From Carnegiea gigantea (taxonomy: Eukaryota > Streptophyta > Magnoliopsida > Caryophyllales > Cactaceae): 64,000 nucleotides of DNA. The stretch spans positions 1,162,817-1,226,816 of the forward strand of contig JAKOGI010000026.1 of NCBI GenBank assembly GCA_029747015.1, written 5' to 3'. The notes under the pieces were generated by a model. That model saw nothing but the letters and a program-made list of their open reading frames with translations. It searched no databases and had not been told where the DNA came from. Made by a program: the position numbers and the translations under genes. Positions 43,889-56,436 of this stretch are shown here, one piece after another (position 1 is the first letter of the stretch; each line of letters begins with the position of its first letter).

Positions 43889-44894
43889 ATAGGTCAAATT
43901 GACCAAAATGGTAGTTAGAACATCATGGTGTAATTTTTGCTTCTATTATATCGCCACTTACCACTCACATAGTTTCATTAGGACATTCTCATGTTCTATT
44001 TTTCTTCTATTCTATCCCCACTTCCCACTTACATAATTTAGCACGACCCTCGATTCTCATTTTCTTTTCTCCTGTTTCTCCCATCAATTCCCCTTTCCTC
44101 TCTTTCATCGTTTAGCATGACCCTCAATTCTCATTTTCTTTTCCCCTGTTTCTCCCATGAGTTCCCTATCGTCTCTTTTCTATTAATTTCATTTTCTCTC
44201 TTCTCCATCCGTTCTTTTCATTCGCCTAGAATTAAGTCTCCCATAGTCCCATTAATTTTAATTTTCTCCCTCTTGTCACTTTCCTTATCTCTCATATGGC
44301 AAGATCTCCATATTAACATAAAATTCAAAATTTCCAATTTTTTTTTAAAAATATTATTTTAGAATAAAAAACCGAACAAATACGTAAATATAGGAGAAGC
44401 TTATTAATAATAGAAAATTTAAATTTTTTATTTACATCAAAAAATTAAAATAAGTTATGTTTTACTTGAAGTAATAAAAAATTAACTACTTACAAATAGA
44501 TACAGATAATAGAATTAATTTTCCTGTATTCCGATGCTTTGTCTCCTCATTCCTCCCTAACCGAGCACTACCCTGTGAACTCTTGTCCTTGTGGACGTGT
44601 TCGTGGGTCGTAGCTGCATTGGTGGGTGGTGAAGGAAAGACATGCCAACGTCTAATGAGTCTAATCATATCTTTGTTAATGCAGAAAGATCTCAACTGTG
44701 TAATTGTCCGATCAAGGCCATGTTCGGCAACAGTATTGTTCTTCAATAAGGAGACCGGGATGAAGATCATTAAAGAAGTTGATATAGGTTTGTTCAAGTG
44801 GTTGACAATTGTTCATCCCTTTTGTTTGGGTGATAAAATAGAGGCAAGATCCTGAGACAAAATTTGTAATTAGGCCTCCACAAGATGAGACCAC
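43889..44894. other. Spacer with a 72-bp tandem duplication
   Basis: Two copies of a unit beginning TTTAGCACGACCCTC / TTTAGCATGACCCTC and containing TTCTCATTTTCTTTTC lie at about 44037-44109 and 44110-44182. The rest is C/T-rich then AT-rich. Short frames around 44486-44855 have no known relatives that I can name. Confidence 0.5.
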
Positions 44895-44902
44895 ATTATA
44901 TC

Positions 44903-45491
44903 TAGAGTTGGAAAAAGTTAACCCGACACGATTATCGATTCGAAACCGACATGAAGTTAAGTGAGTTTGGGTATAAATTTTCGACTCGTCTAATTAAATA
45001 GGTCGACACGTCCAATCCGTTTAATTAAACGGGTTAGGTTGAGGTTGATATTCTCGACACGAAAAAGTACCTATTTAATCCGTTTAATTAAATGAGTTAA
45101 ACAAGTTAACTTATTTTTCCATTTGTCATTTATCAGTTTACTTTTTATTAGATAATTAAGAATATAAAATTTTAAAAATTGTGAATTATGACGAATCAGA
45201 AAAATTTTAAAGACTAATTATTTAATGGGATATGTAAACTTAATTTTTAACTCTGTAATTAAATATTAGTTAAAAATATTAAATGTGTAAATAGTTAATT
45301 AGGCGACTGAACTTGACCTGTTTATCTTAAACGAGTTAAGCGGATCAACTCGTTTAAAAATTAAATGTGTACAAGTCAAGGTTTTTCAACCCGTTTAATA
45401 AGCGGGTTAGGTTCAGGTCGATGAATTTTCAACACGTTTAAGTTCGACACAAACACGAACCCGACCTGAAACGACCTATTACTTAGCTCTA
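44903..45491. mobile_element. hAT-like MITE with 8-bp target duplication
   Basis: The left end TAGAGTTGGAAAAAG and the right end, inverted, TAGAGCTAAGTAATAGG form a short inverted repeat. Flanks are ATTATATC (44895-44902) and ATTATACC (45492-45499), 7 of 8 bases alike. The interior has repeated GACACG, CCGTTTAATTAAACGGG and ACCCGACC words on both strands, able to fold. It is 589 bp long with no coding capacity. Confidence 0.7.
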
Positions 45492-45499
45492 ATTATACC

Positions 45500-46113
45500 A
45501 CAATTATCTTCAAAGAGGGTTGGCTAAGATTTTTCTTTGTTTTTTTGGGGATGATATCAAATACAGTGAAGGGAGAATTAAGACCAACACTATTACTAAC
45601 TAAAAACTATGACCCAATTAATTTCCTGTGATTATTGATTAATGAACACCATCAAATTTAAATTATTTAGAAATAACTATATTTCTTAATAATTTTTCAC
45701 CTTAAATAAAATCTCGATTCGAACATTGATTAAATACAAAAAAACGTACATTAGCAAACTTGTTTCTCTACATAACCTCCTTTATTCCGCAACACAACCC
45801 CCCCCCCATAAAAAAGGAAAAAAAAGTTGTCCTTTGCAACCCAATAAGAATGTAATTCCAGCTAAGGAGAAGGAAGGCCGAAGGGGAAGAAATGCCGATG
45901 AGGGCAGCTTCGCCTCGTTGATAGTCTTGCTCCACCGTGGCTAAGACCGTCTCACTCGAAATTCACTCACTCGCTCTTCAAATCTGAAGATCTGAACACT
46001 CAAATCCCCAGAACTCTGGCACTGATTCTGACGCACAATCCTTTGACAATCCCCCCTCAATCAAAAGAACAAATCCAATCCCAGCTGAAACAGAGGTCTA
46101 TAGCGTACAGAAA
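45500..46113 (+). other. Upstream region and leader of the BSD-domain gene
   Basis: A C-run (45798-45807) lies in the upstream part. The 150 bases before the ATG are C/T-rich (CTCACTCACTCGCTCTTC), typical of plant leaders. No clear TATA box was found and the transcription start is unknown. Confidence 0.4.
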
Positions 46114-49100
46114 ATGGATTTTTGGAGCAAGGCACGTAGCTTCGCAGAGGAAGCAGCGAAGCGATCCCAAGAACTGACAATGGAGGCTGCGAAACGCTCT
46201 CAGGAGCTCACTTCTACGATCCGACTCCCTGAAATTGTGTCCGAGACGGCTAAACGGTCCAAAGAGATCGCCGCTGAAGCATCCAATCAAATCAAGGCCG
46301 AGGCATTGAAGCGTGCTGATCTTATCAAGTCTATCTCTCTCCTTGACCCTGCTTCTTCTTCCGAAAAGAAGCAGCAGGTGAGCGACGAAGAGCTTGAGAG
46401 ATATGGGGTTACTGAGGAGTTGCGGGAGTTTGTTAAGGGCATCACTATGAGCACTTTCCAGGATTTCCCGCTTCAAGGTAATGGCGATTGTTGTTTCTGT
46501 TTTCTGGGGTTTGTTGTTTTGGGGTTGGGAATGGTGGGTCCTTGATGGGTTTGTGTAATCTGGAACGGATTTGTTGATGTGGGTTCTTTTGGCTGAAATG
46601 CTGTGTTTTCTTGGATTAATGCGATCCGGGTTTCGTTTTTGGATTGAAATGCTGGGTCATTGCTTGACTGATGTGATGTAATTTTGGATTTGAATCTTGC
46701 TATCTGATTTTAGTTTAGGAATTATTTGTGGGTCTCTTATGATCTTGATTGTTTAAGTTTCTTGAGCCTGGAGTTTGAAGTTCAGTTTGATTGCATTACG
46801 CATTCTGCAGTTAGAAGTAATCATATCTATGAGAAAACAAGTTGTGGTAGATTGTAGATGAGTGAAGCACTTTAAAATGGTGCGCCTGTTGATGATTGAA
46901 GTTACGGGATTCTTGTGTTACTTCTGGAGATTATTGTGTTCAAGGATGCAGCGCATTTCAATTTTGTGTGGATTGGTTTAGTCATCAAGCCAGTTGCTTT
47001 TCATTGATTTGGGAGTCGGAAATGGTGGGTTCTTTATGGGTTTGTGTAATGCGTATTGGATTTCTTGGTATGGGTTCTTTGGGTTTTTGGGATACTGTTT
47101 TGGTTTAAATCTTGTTTTTCTGGATTAATGTGACCTGGGTTTGGTTTTAGATTGAAATGCTAGGTCCTTGATGACTGATATGATGTGCTTTCTGTTTGAA
47201 TCTTGATTCGATTGTGGGTTTTGTATGATCTTGATTGTTAAGTTTCTTGAGGCTGAAGTTTGAAGTTCAATCTGATTGTTTGCTTTAAGTTTTTATGGCA
47301 AAAGCTTATTAACTTGTGGTCTATACTAGATGAGTAAAGCACTTTAAAATGATGCATCCCTTGGTGATTGAAATTACGGAATTCTTGTAATACTTACTGG
47401 AGGTTATTCTGTTAAACAATGCGGCACATTTCTAGTGTGGGTTATTTTAGTCATGGAGTCAGTTGCTCTTCATTGACTTGGAACTTTTGGAAAATATGCT
47501 GAATTTGAGAAGGGGTGGGAGGGCTGAGCTTGATTCCATGCTGTAACAATATTGTACAATTGTGGTTAGAGAGTGAACATAGTATTCTTGAAAGAAGAGA
47601 AAAAGGCAAGTGAAATGATTTCTATATGTGAAAGAGTGGAGAGCAGTCAATGATGCCCTACTTGAAGATTGAAATTTTGGACTTTTTGCAATCAGTGATC
47701 TATTCAACGAGTGGGTGATAATTTGACAATGTTTTGTTTCTGACTTGGGAAAAGCAAGGAGGTTGCGAGAATTGCTATTATGTTCAAGGCCTGGTATTTG
47801 TGCAGAGGGCACGAATTACGAGCGAAGGAAATAGACAAAAGAGAGCTGCAGTTGTTTGTCATTTCTCTTGCTTCTGACAGTGGAGAAGGCAGTAGAAGCT
47901 TTGTAAATGATATCGGTATGAGGAAATTCGATGAACTCTTAAGTTATGCCTCTAGGAGTTTGAAAATCACTGTCGTGGTGCTAGTAGGAGGAGAAATTTC
48001 CGAGTCATTTAGAGTGCTGAAACTGAAGAAAAGAAAACAGATATTGAAAATCAATGAGGAAAGCCTGATCGAAAATCAATGAGGAAAGAGCTTTGTTTCT
48101 CTTAATTGCGGATTTGCTTCTGCTATTTTTCTTATTGTTGTCGTCATTGTTTTTTTTTTTCCTTTTCCTTTTCATTCCGAATTTCAGCTGGGCCGCACCC
48201 TGGGGGGGTGGTTAAGGAATACAGAGGATGGGGATGATGGTGTCTTGTTCAAAGGGGCTAGGAATTTATCAAGATTGAAGCACAAATCAAGTTGGTTTTT
48301 GGTTTTAGTTTTATGTAGGACGCCCAAAACCTTTGTGATCAAATGCATTCATATACTACTACGGGGATTTAGTTTTCCTCCGTGTTAATAGTAAGGTGTC
48401 ATATTGTTTCATTATCTTTGTTTTTCTATTGATTACAGTGGCCTGGCCAGAAAATGGATGGTAGATTTCATTGGGTGTTTTGCGATAGGTATGATATATT
48501 TTGCTAAATGACAGTCATCTTGACTTTGTTTCAGCAAGACAGATCAGACATGTCTTGACACATGGGGAAATGGAAAACTTCTTTCAATGGATTTAGCCAT
48601 TGTGTTTGGCTTGTCTTCTTTGCCCTTGGTTTGGCAATTTGCATTAGTGTAAAGTGTGGACTTTCTCAATATCTTTTTTCTCTATTACATAATATATAAA
48701 AGTTTCCTCTGGGTAAATTTTTATGCAAACACTACCTAAGAAGGTTGAACCCTAGTATTCCTTGTGGAAACTTGGTTTCCTACTACTGGACTATCCTTAG
48801 AGGGGCCCAAGAATTACATCATATGAATGCTACTGGACCCCCCTCCCTTTCTTTTTGGTGTGGTGCTGAAGTTCCCTTGCTGTTGATTAGGGGCTAGTTT
48901 CATCTTGTATGACTGTTAATGTATCTTAAATTATACATTCTTTGTTGCTGATTCTGTCGGTGTGTATGGTTTTGGGTTTTTTTTTCCTTTAATGTATCTT
49001 AAATTATACATTCTTTGTTGCTGATTCTGTCGGTGTGTATGGTTTTGGGTTTTTTTTTTTTTGGGGGGGGGGGGGGGCGGCTATTTGTCTTGGTATGATG

Positions 49101-52100
49101 AAAAGGGTTGTTCTACCGCAATTTGTGTGCCCCCCTTTTCTCTCTCTCTTCCCGTGTTGATGCATCCTCCTTGCCAAACTTTGGTGTGTGTCTCATCAGA
49201 AGTATTACACTATTGCAGATGAAGCTCCTGTATCTGATGTTCCCACTGTCTCAAATGTCCGTCAGGATCTTACAGAGTGGCAAGCAAGACATGCCACGCT
49301 TATGCTGTCAACAGTGAAGGTAGGGTTTCTTGTTTTCTGCTCATTTTGATAATTAGTTCACATTGAAGTCACATAATTCTGCCCTGTAAGCTTCAATTGA
49401 GTATGGTTGACCGTCCACGGATTCAAAATGTGACCGTTCTGCAATGGAACAGCCGCGTTTGAATCTTTGGTTGACACTGAACTGGAGAGAGAAGACAAAG
49501 GGGAAGGGTTTTGAATGTCTTGGAATGATCCTGTAGCGAGGGTTCCTAATATTAGAGTCCGCACTCATTACCGTTTTAACTTCTCATTTATTCCATCGGA
49601 GTGTAATCCTATTGTGCTGCTCCTGTTCATTAATATTTACTAGGATCTTTGATTGGCTGGGTGTTGAATCATGATGGTTGAACTTGGTTTGCTGCTTAGT
49701 CACATGAATCTAATTAAGTTAGGCTTCTACATTTGGGTTTGTAGTTGTGAACCTTAGTTATCTAATTCACTGTAGCCCCCCTCAATCCGCAATTTGGGAT
49801 CCTCATTCCAAATTGCAATTCACTCGGGATCCGAAACGCGATGGGTCGCGATACAATTCGCCAAGGTTATCTATGTCAAGTGAGCAAGGTTAATAATGGT
49901 TTTTGTAATGGTAAAACAATTGTTCACAGTAGACTTCAGTTGATGGGCTTTGTGCCACACCTTCAACCGTGCAAGCATCATGATCGGCTTCAATGGCGGC
50001 TACTGACTTCAGAGGTAGACTCTGACGAGGAGATGACGAGATAGAATAGGCTACTAGGGTTTTAAGTAATGGAAGAGAGATGGGGAAGGGGAACTATATG
50101 CAATAAATTTAATTTGGGAAGGGAGGTGAGAGAAACAAATGGGCTACTGGGGTAGTAAGAGAGAGGAGATGGGAGTGAAAGAAGAATTAATTTGGGCAAT
50201 GGGGAAAGTAGCTAACAATTATGGAGAATTGGAATATAGGGAATGATAAAGGGGTTAGTTGTGATACTGAAAGAAAAAGAAGGCAGTCTAGGTATCATGC
50301 TAATGTAGGACGCTCTAAGAGTAATTCTCACACCTCGAAAATTCACATAAGAACTTTCACTTAAATTTGATATCAATTCCTATTCAGAACCTACCTGCTT
50401 CAATTACATAAAAGGGTTTATATAACCAAGAGGCTAATTAGTATTAGAAAACCTAAATAATAAGATATAAACTAGAAAAGGGTAAAAATGTATAACCTAA
50501 TATTATCGTAATAGACTAGGAAACTAAATCTTAATAAAATATCACTAAATATCCTTATTTTGACTATCCTAAAATATGCTTAAAAATAACCTACGAAAAT
50601 AATTAAAAAATACAAAAGATCTCCAATATCAAAATATTCTAATTTTCTAAATCTTTTTACCTATTCTTTACTTTTATCCTGTATTACATACAAGATATAG
50701 GTCCTGTTTGGTAAACAGCTGTTAGCTGTTTAATTAACTGTTTGCATTAGTTGTTTGAATTAGCTGTTTATAAAAGAAGTGTTTGGTAAAATTAGCTGTT
50801 TTTAAAAAAGATATTTATTAAAATTTCATTTGTGCCCTTATCTCTAAATTACTTTTTAATTAAAAATAATTTTTTCATTTACTAGTTATCTTATTTTCTT
50901 TCCAAAAAGAAGTGAATCGATGTCATATGTACAAATTAACTTTATTGATAAAATCTTAATTTGTTACTAGTTGTATATAATTTGTGTTCTTATTAATCTT
51001 TTTTTTTTTTTTCCAATTTGTGTATATCTATCCACATGATAATTATGTCTTAAAATATTATTTTGTTATTTGCTACATATTTTATTATTATGAATTGAAA
51101 TTTATATATCCAAATGATTTAATCTTGAATAGATGAAATTTAAATAATACACAATATCAAATATTACTACAAAAGGCTAATGGCATAACGATGTAATTGT
51201 TTCAAACTCTTGGGTTGTTATGTCATTTTCACAAACAGTTATTCCCAAAAGGCTAATGGAAATAGCCTTTTGAGAAAGAGTTTTTTGGCTCCAAATAGCT
51301 CTTCAATCAAACACTAATTTAGCTGTTTTGAGTAGTCAAAACAGCTAAAATCTCCCCAAAAGCTCTTTTTTTCCCAAAAAGCTTTGGCAACCAACACCCC
51401 CATAATTAATGAGATAATTTTTTATTTAATTAATTTATTATATATTCTTATGGCATTTGGTGTCTATTGGTATTCCCCTTTATTTTATTCTTAAGGAAAG
51501 CAATTGGCGATCCAAAAAAAACTTTTGCGGCGAATTATGATCCAAATTAGCTTTCCTAATGAAGCTACCCCCCTCGTTCTGGGATCCTAGCACAGTGCGT
51601 ATTGCGATCCCGAACTCGTTTTATCAATCTAGCGATCCCCGACCCTGGTAACTATGGTGTGAACAAAACGCAGGTCACAGTGCTTTGGGTGTTCATGGTC
51701 CTTTTTTCCCTCTGAATCTTTCTATTCAAAAAATTGCTGTTTTTGTTTCTCCTTCTGTCCTCTTTTATTTTATTTCCATGTTTGGAGTGTCGCAAGCTTT
51801 TACTTGTCTCTGGCAAAAATAATGTCTCATTGTTTTTGCAGGAAATTTCAAAGTTACGATATGAGCTGTGCCCACGTGTTATGAAAGAAAGGAAGTTCTG
51901 GAGCATATACTTTGTACTTGTGAACAACCATATAGCTCGGTGAGTACCCCAAGTTTTTCAGTTGCCACTGCAGCGAATTATCTAATTCAGCAGCATACTT
52001 GAATAATTGAACTTATTCCTTTTGTAGAACTTCTAGTTTTCTTGTACAATAGTGGGCTTATAAAATATGAACGTAATGGATCCACAAAGTTGGGAAGTAC

Positions 52101-55100
52101 TTCCATTTGAACAATCTTGGGGGGTCTATGGATCAGCTTTTGGGATCATAAGTAATAACCTAATCTTGTTAGGGTTTCTCCTTGCATTAATAACAGAATT
52201 CGGTATGAGATAATCGTGTCCTCTGATCTTTCGGCAAGATTGTTATTATCAAAAAAAAAAAAAAAGAACTTTATTCCTTGTGTTGAAGGATTAATGGAAT
52301 TTTCGTGGTCTATCTCGTTATCTGGTGGGAAGTAGTCTTTTATGGGGAATCAACACATATTTGTTTAAATTAATCAAATTGAGCTTGATTTTGTCTTGAT
52401 CCTGATGAGTGAGGATAAAACTGGCCTGATGGGATTGTACATCTGTCAATCACTCGTGGTGATTAACATGAATAATTTGCGGACTTGTCCGAGTGTTTGT
52501 TAACGGGACACCTCTTATGCACTCCACTGCAGCTTGAGGGATAAATGTATGCATCATTAAATGCATAGGAAGTATAATTGAAAGACCTAGTATTGTTGTG
52601 AACGATGTAAGAAGAAAATTGGTTAATAGCAGAAAGTGAGATTAAGGTGAAATGTAGAAACGGTCACCAAAATGATGGTGGCGCATACTAGAATATAGAG
52701 ACAGGCTAGCTTCCTCAGCTAGTACAAAACGATCTTCGATGAGTGGCAGATATGCTTGTGTTTACACAGACACAACATATGGTGTTTGTGTATTTAGTAT
52801 TTGAAATATCCACAAAAATATTGCATTCATATTTCATGCAGATATGTAATTTTTTCTTTATATCTTAACATTTCGTGTATTATTCATATAGATATGATAT
52901 TCATCACAACCAGACTAGACCATTACACCACAGCCTATCCTCGGGTTCCCCCCCCCCCCCCCCGGGAAGGGGGACGGGCTGGAGGAGTTAAATAAGCAGT
53001 CTAAAGAGGCTATTTTTTACAAACCCTATATATGTAAGGTGTTAACTGCCTTCTTATTCCCAACTTGGGAACTGGGAAGTAGAGGGCAACTTGAGGATAC
53101 ATTTTGCTGTATGCCACTCTAAATCAAAGCTGAAAAGATTTTGTCAAATAGCTATTCTTCTAGCTGTCTGCAAAGTGGATAAATATGATATTCATAGTAC
53201 AGATGTGTGTGGAACACTGTTACCGACCATTCCATCTGTAGCTTGAATCTGCATATGCAATTCTGTATATTGGTGGCATTGTGTCTTAATTGTGGTAGCT
53301 CATTAGCTTCCAGTTCTTTCATAAGTTCATCTATCTTTTACATTCTGCTGTTACAATCAGGTATGAGAAAAAATACATGGAGGAGGCAAAGTTAAAATCT
53401 GCAGAACAAGAGAATGATGACAAAGCAAAGGAAAATAGTGAAGATGCAGCCATATCTAAACCAGAAGGAGCCAAATCTACTCAGCCACTTAAGAAGGCAA
53501 CATCTTCTTCTGAGCAAGACTTGGATGTATTTCTTCTTGGAGACCTTGGGGACAGTGATGATGGGCCAGGTGCTTTCTCAACTTCCACTGTGTTAACATA
53601 TGAGGCAAACATATTTTGTGGATTTAATGTCACTCTCACTTTGTTGCTATGTTGCATATGTACTTTTGCGTAATGTGCATACTCTTTTTGCCTTTTCTTC
53701 ATTCACGACATGCGATGTACCACAAGCTTCAGACATGTGAATAAAGGAAGAGAGGAAAATACAATATGAGTAAGGTAAGAGATGATGATATGGATGAACT
53801 AGGGGAGAGTTGGGCAAACTTAGAGAATTTGATTGGTGTTTCTTTCTGATTAAGGAAATTGCAAACTAATATGGGATGTAAGTTGGGCGCTGGAGATTCA
53901 TCATATTATCCCGAATTTTTTCTAGCGGAGATTGAGGTTTCAGAGTACTGAACGCCTCAAAGGAACTTTTTGTTAACAAGAGTCTTGAGCATGTATGATC
54001 CTCTTGTGGTTACCTGTTAGGCTTCGGCTGATGAAAATGCATAGGTAGCCCCTGTTAACTTACACGTGTCTTGCTAGAATACATAATGATTCTAAAACAT
54101 CAAATATAAAGTGTCATTTAAAATTCAAAAAAAAAAAAAAAACTGTTTCTCTTGTCAGTGTGCCACCTTGAATTCCTGTTGTTGGCATGGAAACAGAGAT
54201 TGATTTTGATCCCCATGGGAAGTGCAGAAATGGCGACTGGTTGAGGCTTTTACAAAAGCTAGGAAACAAGAGTGGTTATCACAATACAATTGTTGTCATT
54301 TTCTTGCACTGCATATTATATCATTGGTTCAGTGTCGACTGCCATTGGAAAATTCATCATTGAACATTTCTTTTCAGCTTTTGTTTTTAGTGAAATCAGC
54401 AAAATGTATCATTACATTGCCCTTTGCTTCTGTTGCTGTGAAATAATTAGGTAGTCATGCTCCTCAAAACTAGGTTCATTGGTACATTCTCTGCGATTTT
54501 ATTGTGGGGTAAGGATGGTTATGTTTGGACCCTTGCACCTCAACCTAGGTGGAAGTGCGGGCTAATGGTTTGGCTTGGCATGATATCATTGTTCACGGCT
54601 GCACTTTGCGACAAATGTCAATTCCATCTTTGTTATCTTTCCCGAATTCACGTTCCAGCTTTGCCCTGAATATGGATTATTTTAAACAAGATCATTAATA
54701 TCTTTCTATTGCTTGTGTCTAAAAATATGCTTTTCAGATGACGTAGACGGTGATGATGGCTTTGATGATGATTTCGACAAGATAGGTGATAGTTCGGTGA
54801 GTGTGGCATTTTTCTTGCTGTTGTTAGTCACTTCTGTATATTACCTGAGATTTTTGTGTGAGTCTTTTGAAATATTGATTGATTTTACTAGCGAACTTGA
54901 ATTCAAAATGTGTTGGCATATAAACCATGGTGTATTCATCTTTCGGAAAATTTCCCAACTTCAGTATGCAGTGCACTAAAGAGGTTTTTCATTATATTAT
55001 GCATACTTCTTCTGCTGTGGAGCAATAGGAGATGAATACTTAACTGTAATCTACTGTACTACAGAAATAGTTCTTTGCAAGATTGTTGGTGCTCTGCTTA

Positions 55101-55242
55101 GATATGACTCCCATGCCCTCTTTGGATTCTGGTGTTATTGTTGTTATCATCTACTAGATATAGATTTCATATGGAACTTGCTGTTCTGACATGATGTAAA
55201 TATCTACAGGAAGACGAACGTGCCAAGGATTCAAAAAAGTGA
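46114..55242 (+). CDS. BSD-domain protein, six exons
   Basis: Exons: 46114-46477, 49219-49319, 51842-51939, 53361-53569, 54738-54796, 55210-55242; together 864 bases and 287 residues. All junctions are GT/AG and phases fit across each join. Residues 1-75 hold duplicated KRSQELT words in an Ala/Glu/Lys-rich helix likely to be amphipathic or coiled coil. Residues about 105-205 form the BSD domain (found in transcription factor TFIIH p62, synapse-associated and DOS2-like proteins), including ERKFWSIYF, whose FW pair is the family's conserved core. The tail is charged (Lys/Glu, then DDVDGDDGFDDDFD) and ends EDERAKDSKK. Plants have several such proteins of unknown function. Introns 1-3 are long (1.4-2.7 kb) and one carries transposons. 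Confidence 0.9.
46478..49218 (+). other. Intron 1 of the BSD-domain gene
   Basis: A 2.7-kb intron. Parts of 46500-46760 recur diverged at 47010-47260 (GGTGGGTTCTTTATGGG, GAAATGCTAGGTCCTTGATG), an internal duplication of about 0.5 kb. An open frame of 100 codons at 47780-48082 has no recognisable family. A near-exact tandem duplication and homopolymer runs lie near its 3' end (48917-49078). Confidence 0.6.
48917..49060 (+). repeat. 75-bp tandem duplication with T and G runs
   Basis: The unit begins TTAATGTATCTTAAATTATAC and ends TGTATGGTTTTGGGTTTTTT and occurs twice in a row with almost no differences. It is followed by a T run and a run of about 15 G residues ending at 49077. The near identity indicates a recent event or an assembly effect at the homopolymer. 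Confidence 0.85.
49753..51656. mobile_element. DNA-transposon-like element in intron 2, interrupted by a MITE
   Basis: The left end CTTAGTTATCTAATTC and the right end, inverted, CATAGTTACCAGGGTCG give a short inverted repeat. Flanks TTGTGAAC (49745-49752) and GTGTGAAC (51657-51664) match at 7 of 8 bases. Both ends carry CGATCC / GGGATCGC words in a GC-richer context. Without the MITE at 50700-51401 the element is about 1.2 kb. No transposase is seen. An 8-9-bp duplication would fit hAT or MULE. Confidence 0.5.
50700..51401. mobile_element. MITE ('TGTTTGGTAAACAGCTG' type) nested in the intron element
   Basis: The left end is GGTCCTGTTTGGTAAACAGCTG and the right end, inverted, GGGGGTGTTGGTTGCCAAAGC. 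TTAGCTGTTT words and their complements repeat near both ends and the centre is AT-rich. About 700 bp, no coding capacity. The target duplication is not clear. Confidence 0.6.
51940..53360 (+). other. Intron 3 of the BSD-domain gene
   Basis: A 1.4-kb intron with an A run at 52252-52265 and a run of about 16 C residues at 52950-52963 followed by GGGAAGGGGG. No element ends were recognised. Its acceptor TTACAATCAG/G at 53360 fits the reading frame. Confidence 0.6.
53570..54737 (+). other. Intron 4 of the BSD-domain gene
   Basis: A 1.17-kb intron with an A run at 54128-54142. No transposon or coding segment was recognised in it. Its donor CCAG/GTGC and acceptor TTTTCAG/AT keep the frame. Confidence 0.6.
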
Positions 55243-56402
55243 GTACAAAGTTCCCAGAATTTGGGAGGAGATCCCTTGTTTGCTGCTCAAATCAACATAG
55301 AAAAGATTGAAAACCCGAGATCATGTCAGAAGCAAAGTTTTCCTGCTGTTCTGCAAATTCAATCTTCTTAGCCACCTGGACTTCTAGACCTTTCATGTTC
55401 TCATCATTCTCCTTATATTTGAGATTCTTGCTCTTTTGGTTCTTCTGGGTAAAAGGACTTTGAAGAGTGGGGAAAGTTTGTAATGCTCCATTTAGTGGAT
55501 CTGATGATATAATAGGTATACTTTCTTTGTAACTGGGGCAAGCCCTCAAGCACATCTATGAAAATTGGCACATTCTTGTGTACATTTTGTTCGTGATGAA
55601 AATTGTTGTAAATGAAATGATTTTTTGTGACCATGTTGGCTCATGTAGTGCCAGAAACCATATGCCAATAAACCATACTTAATTCATCCCAATTTCTCAA
55701 ATAAATTCTGAAGTTCATTTTAAGAACATTTATCTCAAAAGTTTCAAAAGTCACATTTCCTTCATTGTGTTCTTCAAGTACACTACACTCTTAATCACTA
55801 TTATTAGTCAAATTTCTCACTAAATACCATTCGATCTTTCTAAGTCACAAGCTCATGTTAATCTAATCAATTTCAAAACCCCAAAATTAACCGATTTCCC
55901 TCTTTTTCCCATCTTCAATCTCAAGCCACCCAACCTCTTTTCATGGCAACATCACACAAAACACACACATGCCTCACTAATTTTATTAAATACAACTACA
56001 ATTTATCAAAGTTTCACAAATCAAATCAAACAAAACAAGCTCACATCCAACCCCCAAAACCAATTCCACCATAACCACCCATAAACTCCCAAACATCTTA
56101 AAGCCTCAACTCATCGTCAACACTCTAGATAATCATGAATTATCATTTATCTAATTTAAACAAAACATTTACAAAAAAAATCAACTACATAAATGGGGAA
56201 AGTAATTAATAGAGAGTTTAGAGTTTCACCTTCCCAACCTCAATGGAACCAAATTAGGAGAAGCGAAGAGGAGATAGTGACATGGCTGGCGGTGTCCGAT
56301 GTGGCTTGGGCGGCGTGCTGGCGGAGAGGAAGCAGGGGAGGGGGGCACGATCACGAACAAGGGGTCTGATGGGATGGGAAGCAGGACGGTTGTCTTTGTT
56401 TT
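55243..56402 (+). other. 3' region of the BSD-domain gene and spacer
   Basis: The first 400 bases or so are the probable 3' untranslated region. The rest is AT-rich with an A/C-rich stretch (55700-56160). A G-rich patch at 56281-56390 (GGCGGCGTGCTGGCGGAGAGG) is open on the plus strand but not recognisable. Confidence 0.4.
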
Positions 56403-56436
56403 TAATTTTGTTAGTTTAATTAAACTAACAAAATTA
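56403..56436. repeat. Perfect 34-bp palindrome
   Basis: TAATTTTGTTAGTTTAA is followed directly by its exact reverse complement, with the centre between 56419 and 56420 and no spacer. It is AT-rich and could extrude as a cruciform or form a hairpin if transcribed. Confidence 0.95.

Noticed and set aside
44486..44855. Possible small gene with opposing frames of 103 and 90 codons
   Set aside because: No recognisable motif; both frames lack support and sit among MITEs.
47780..48082. Open frame of 100 codons in intron 1 of the BSD gene
   Set aside because: No family resemblance, not flanked by matching-phase splice sites that would add it to the gene, and the exons join in frame without it. Kept only as a remark.
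49060..49078. Run of about 15 G residues as a G-quadruplex
   Set aside because: A single homopolymer next to a near-exact duplication is more likely slippage or a sequencing artefact; length cannot be trusted.
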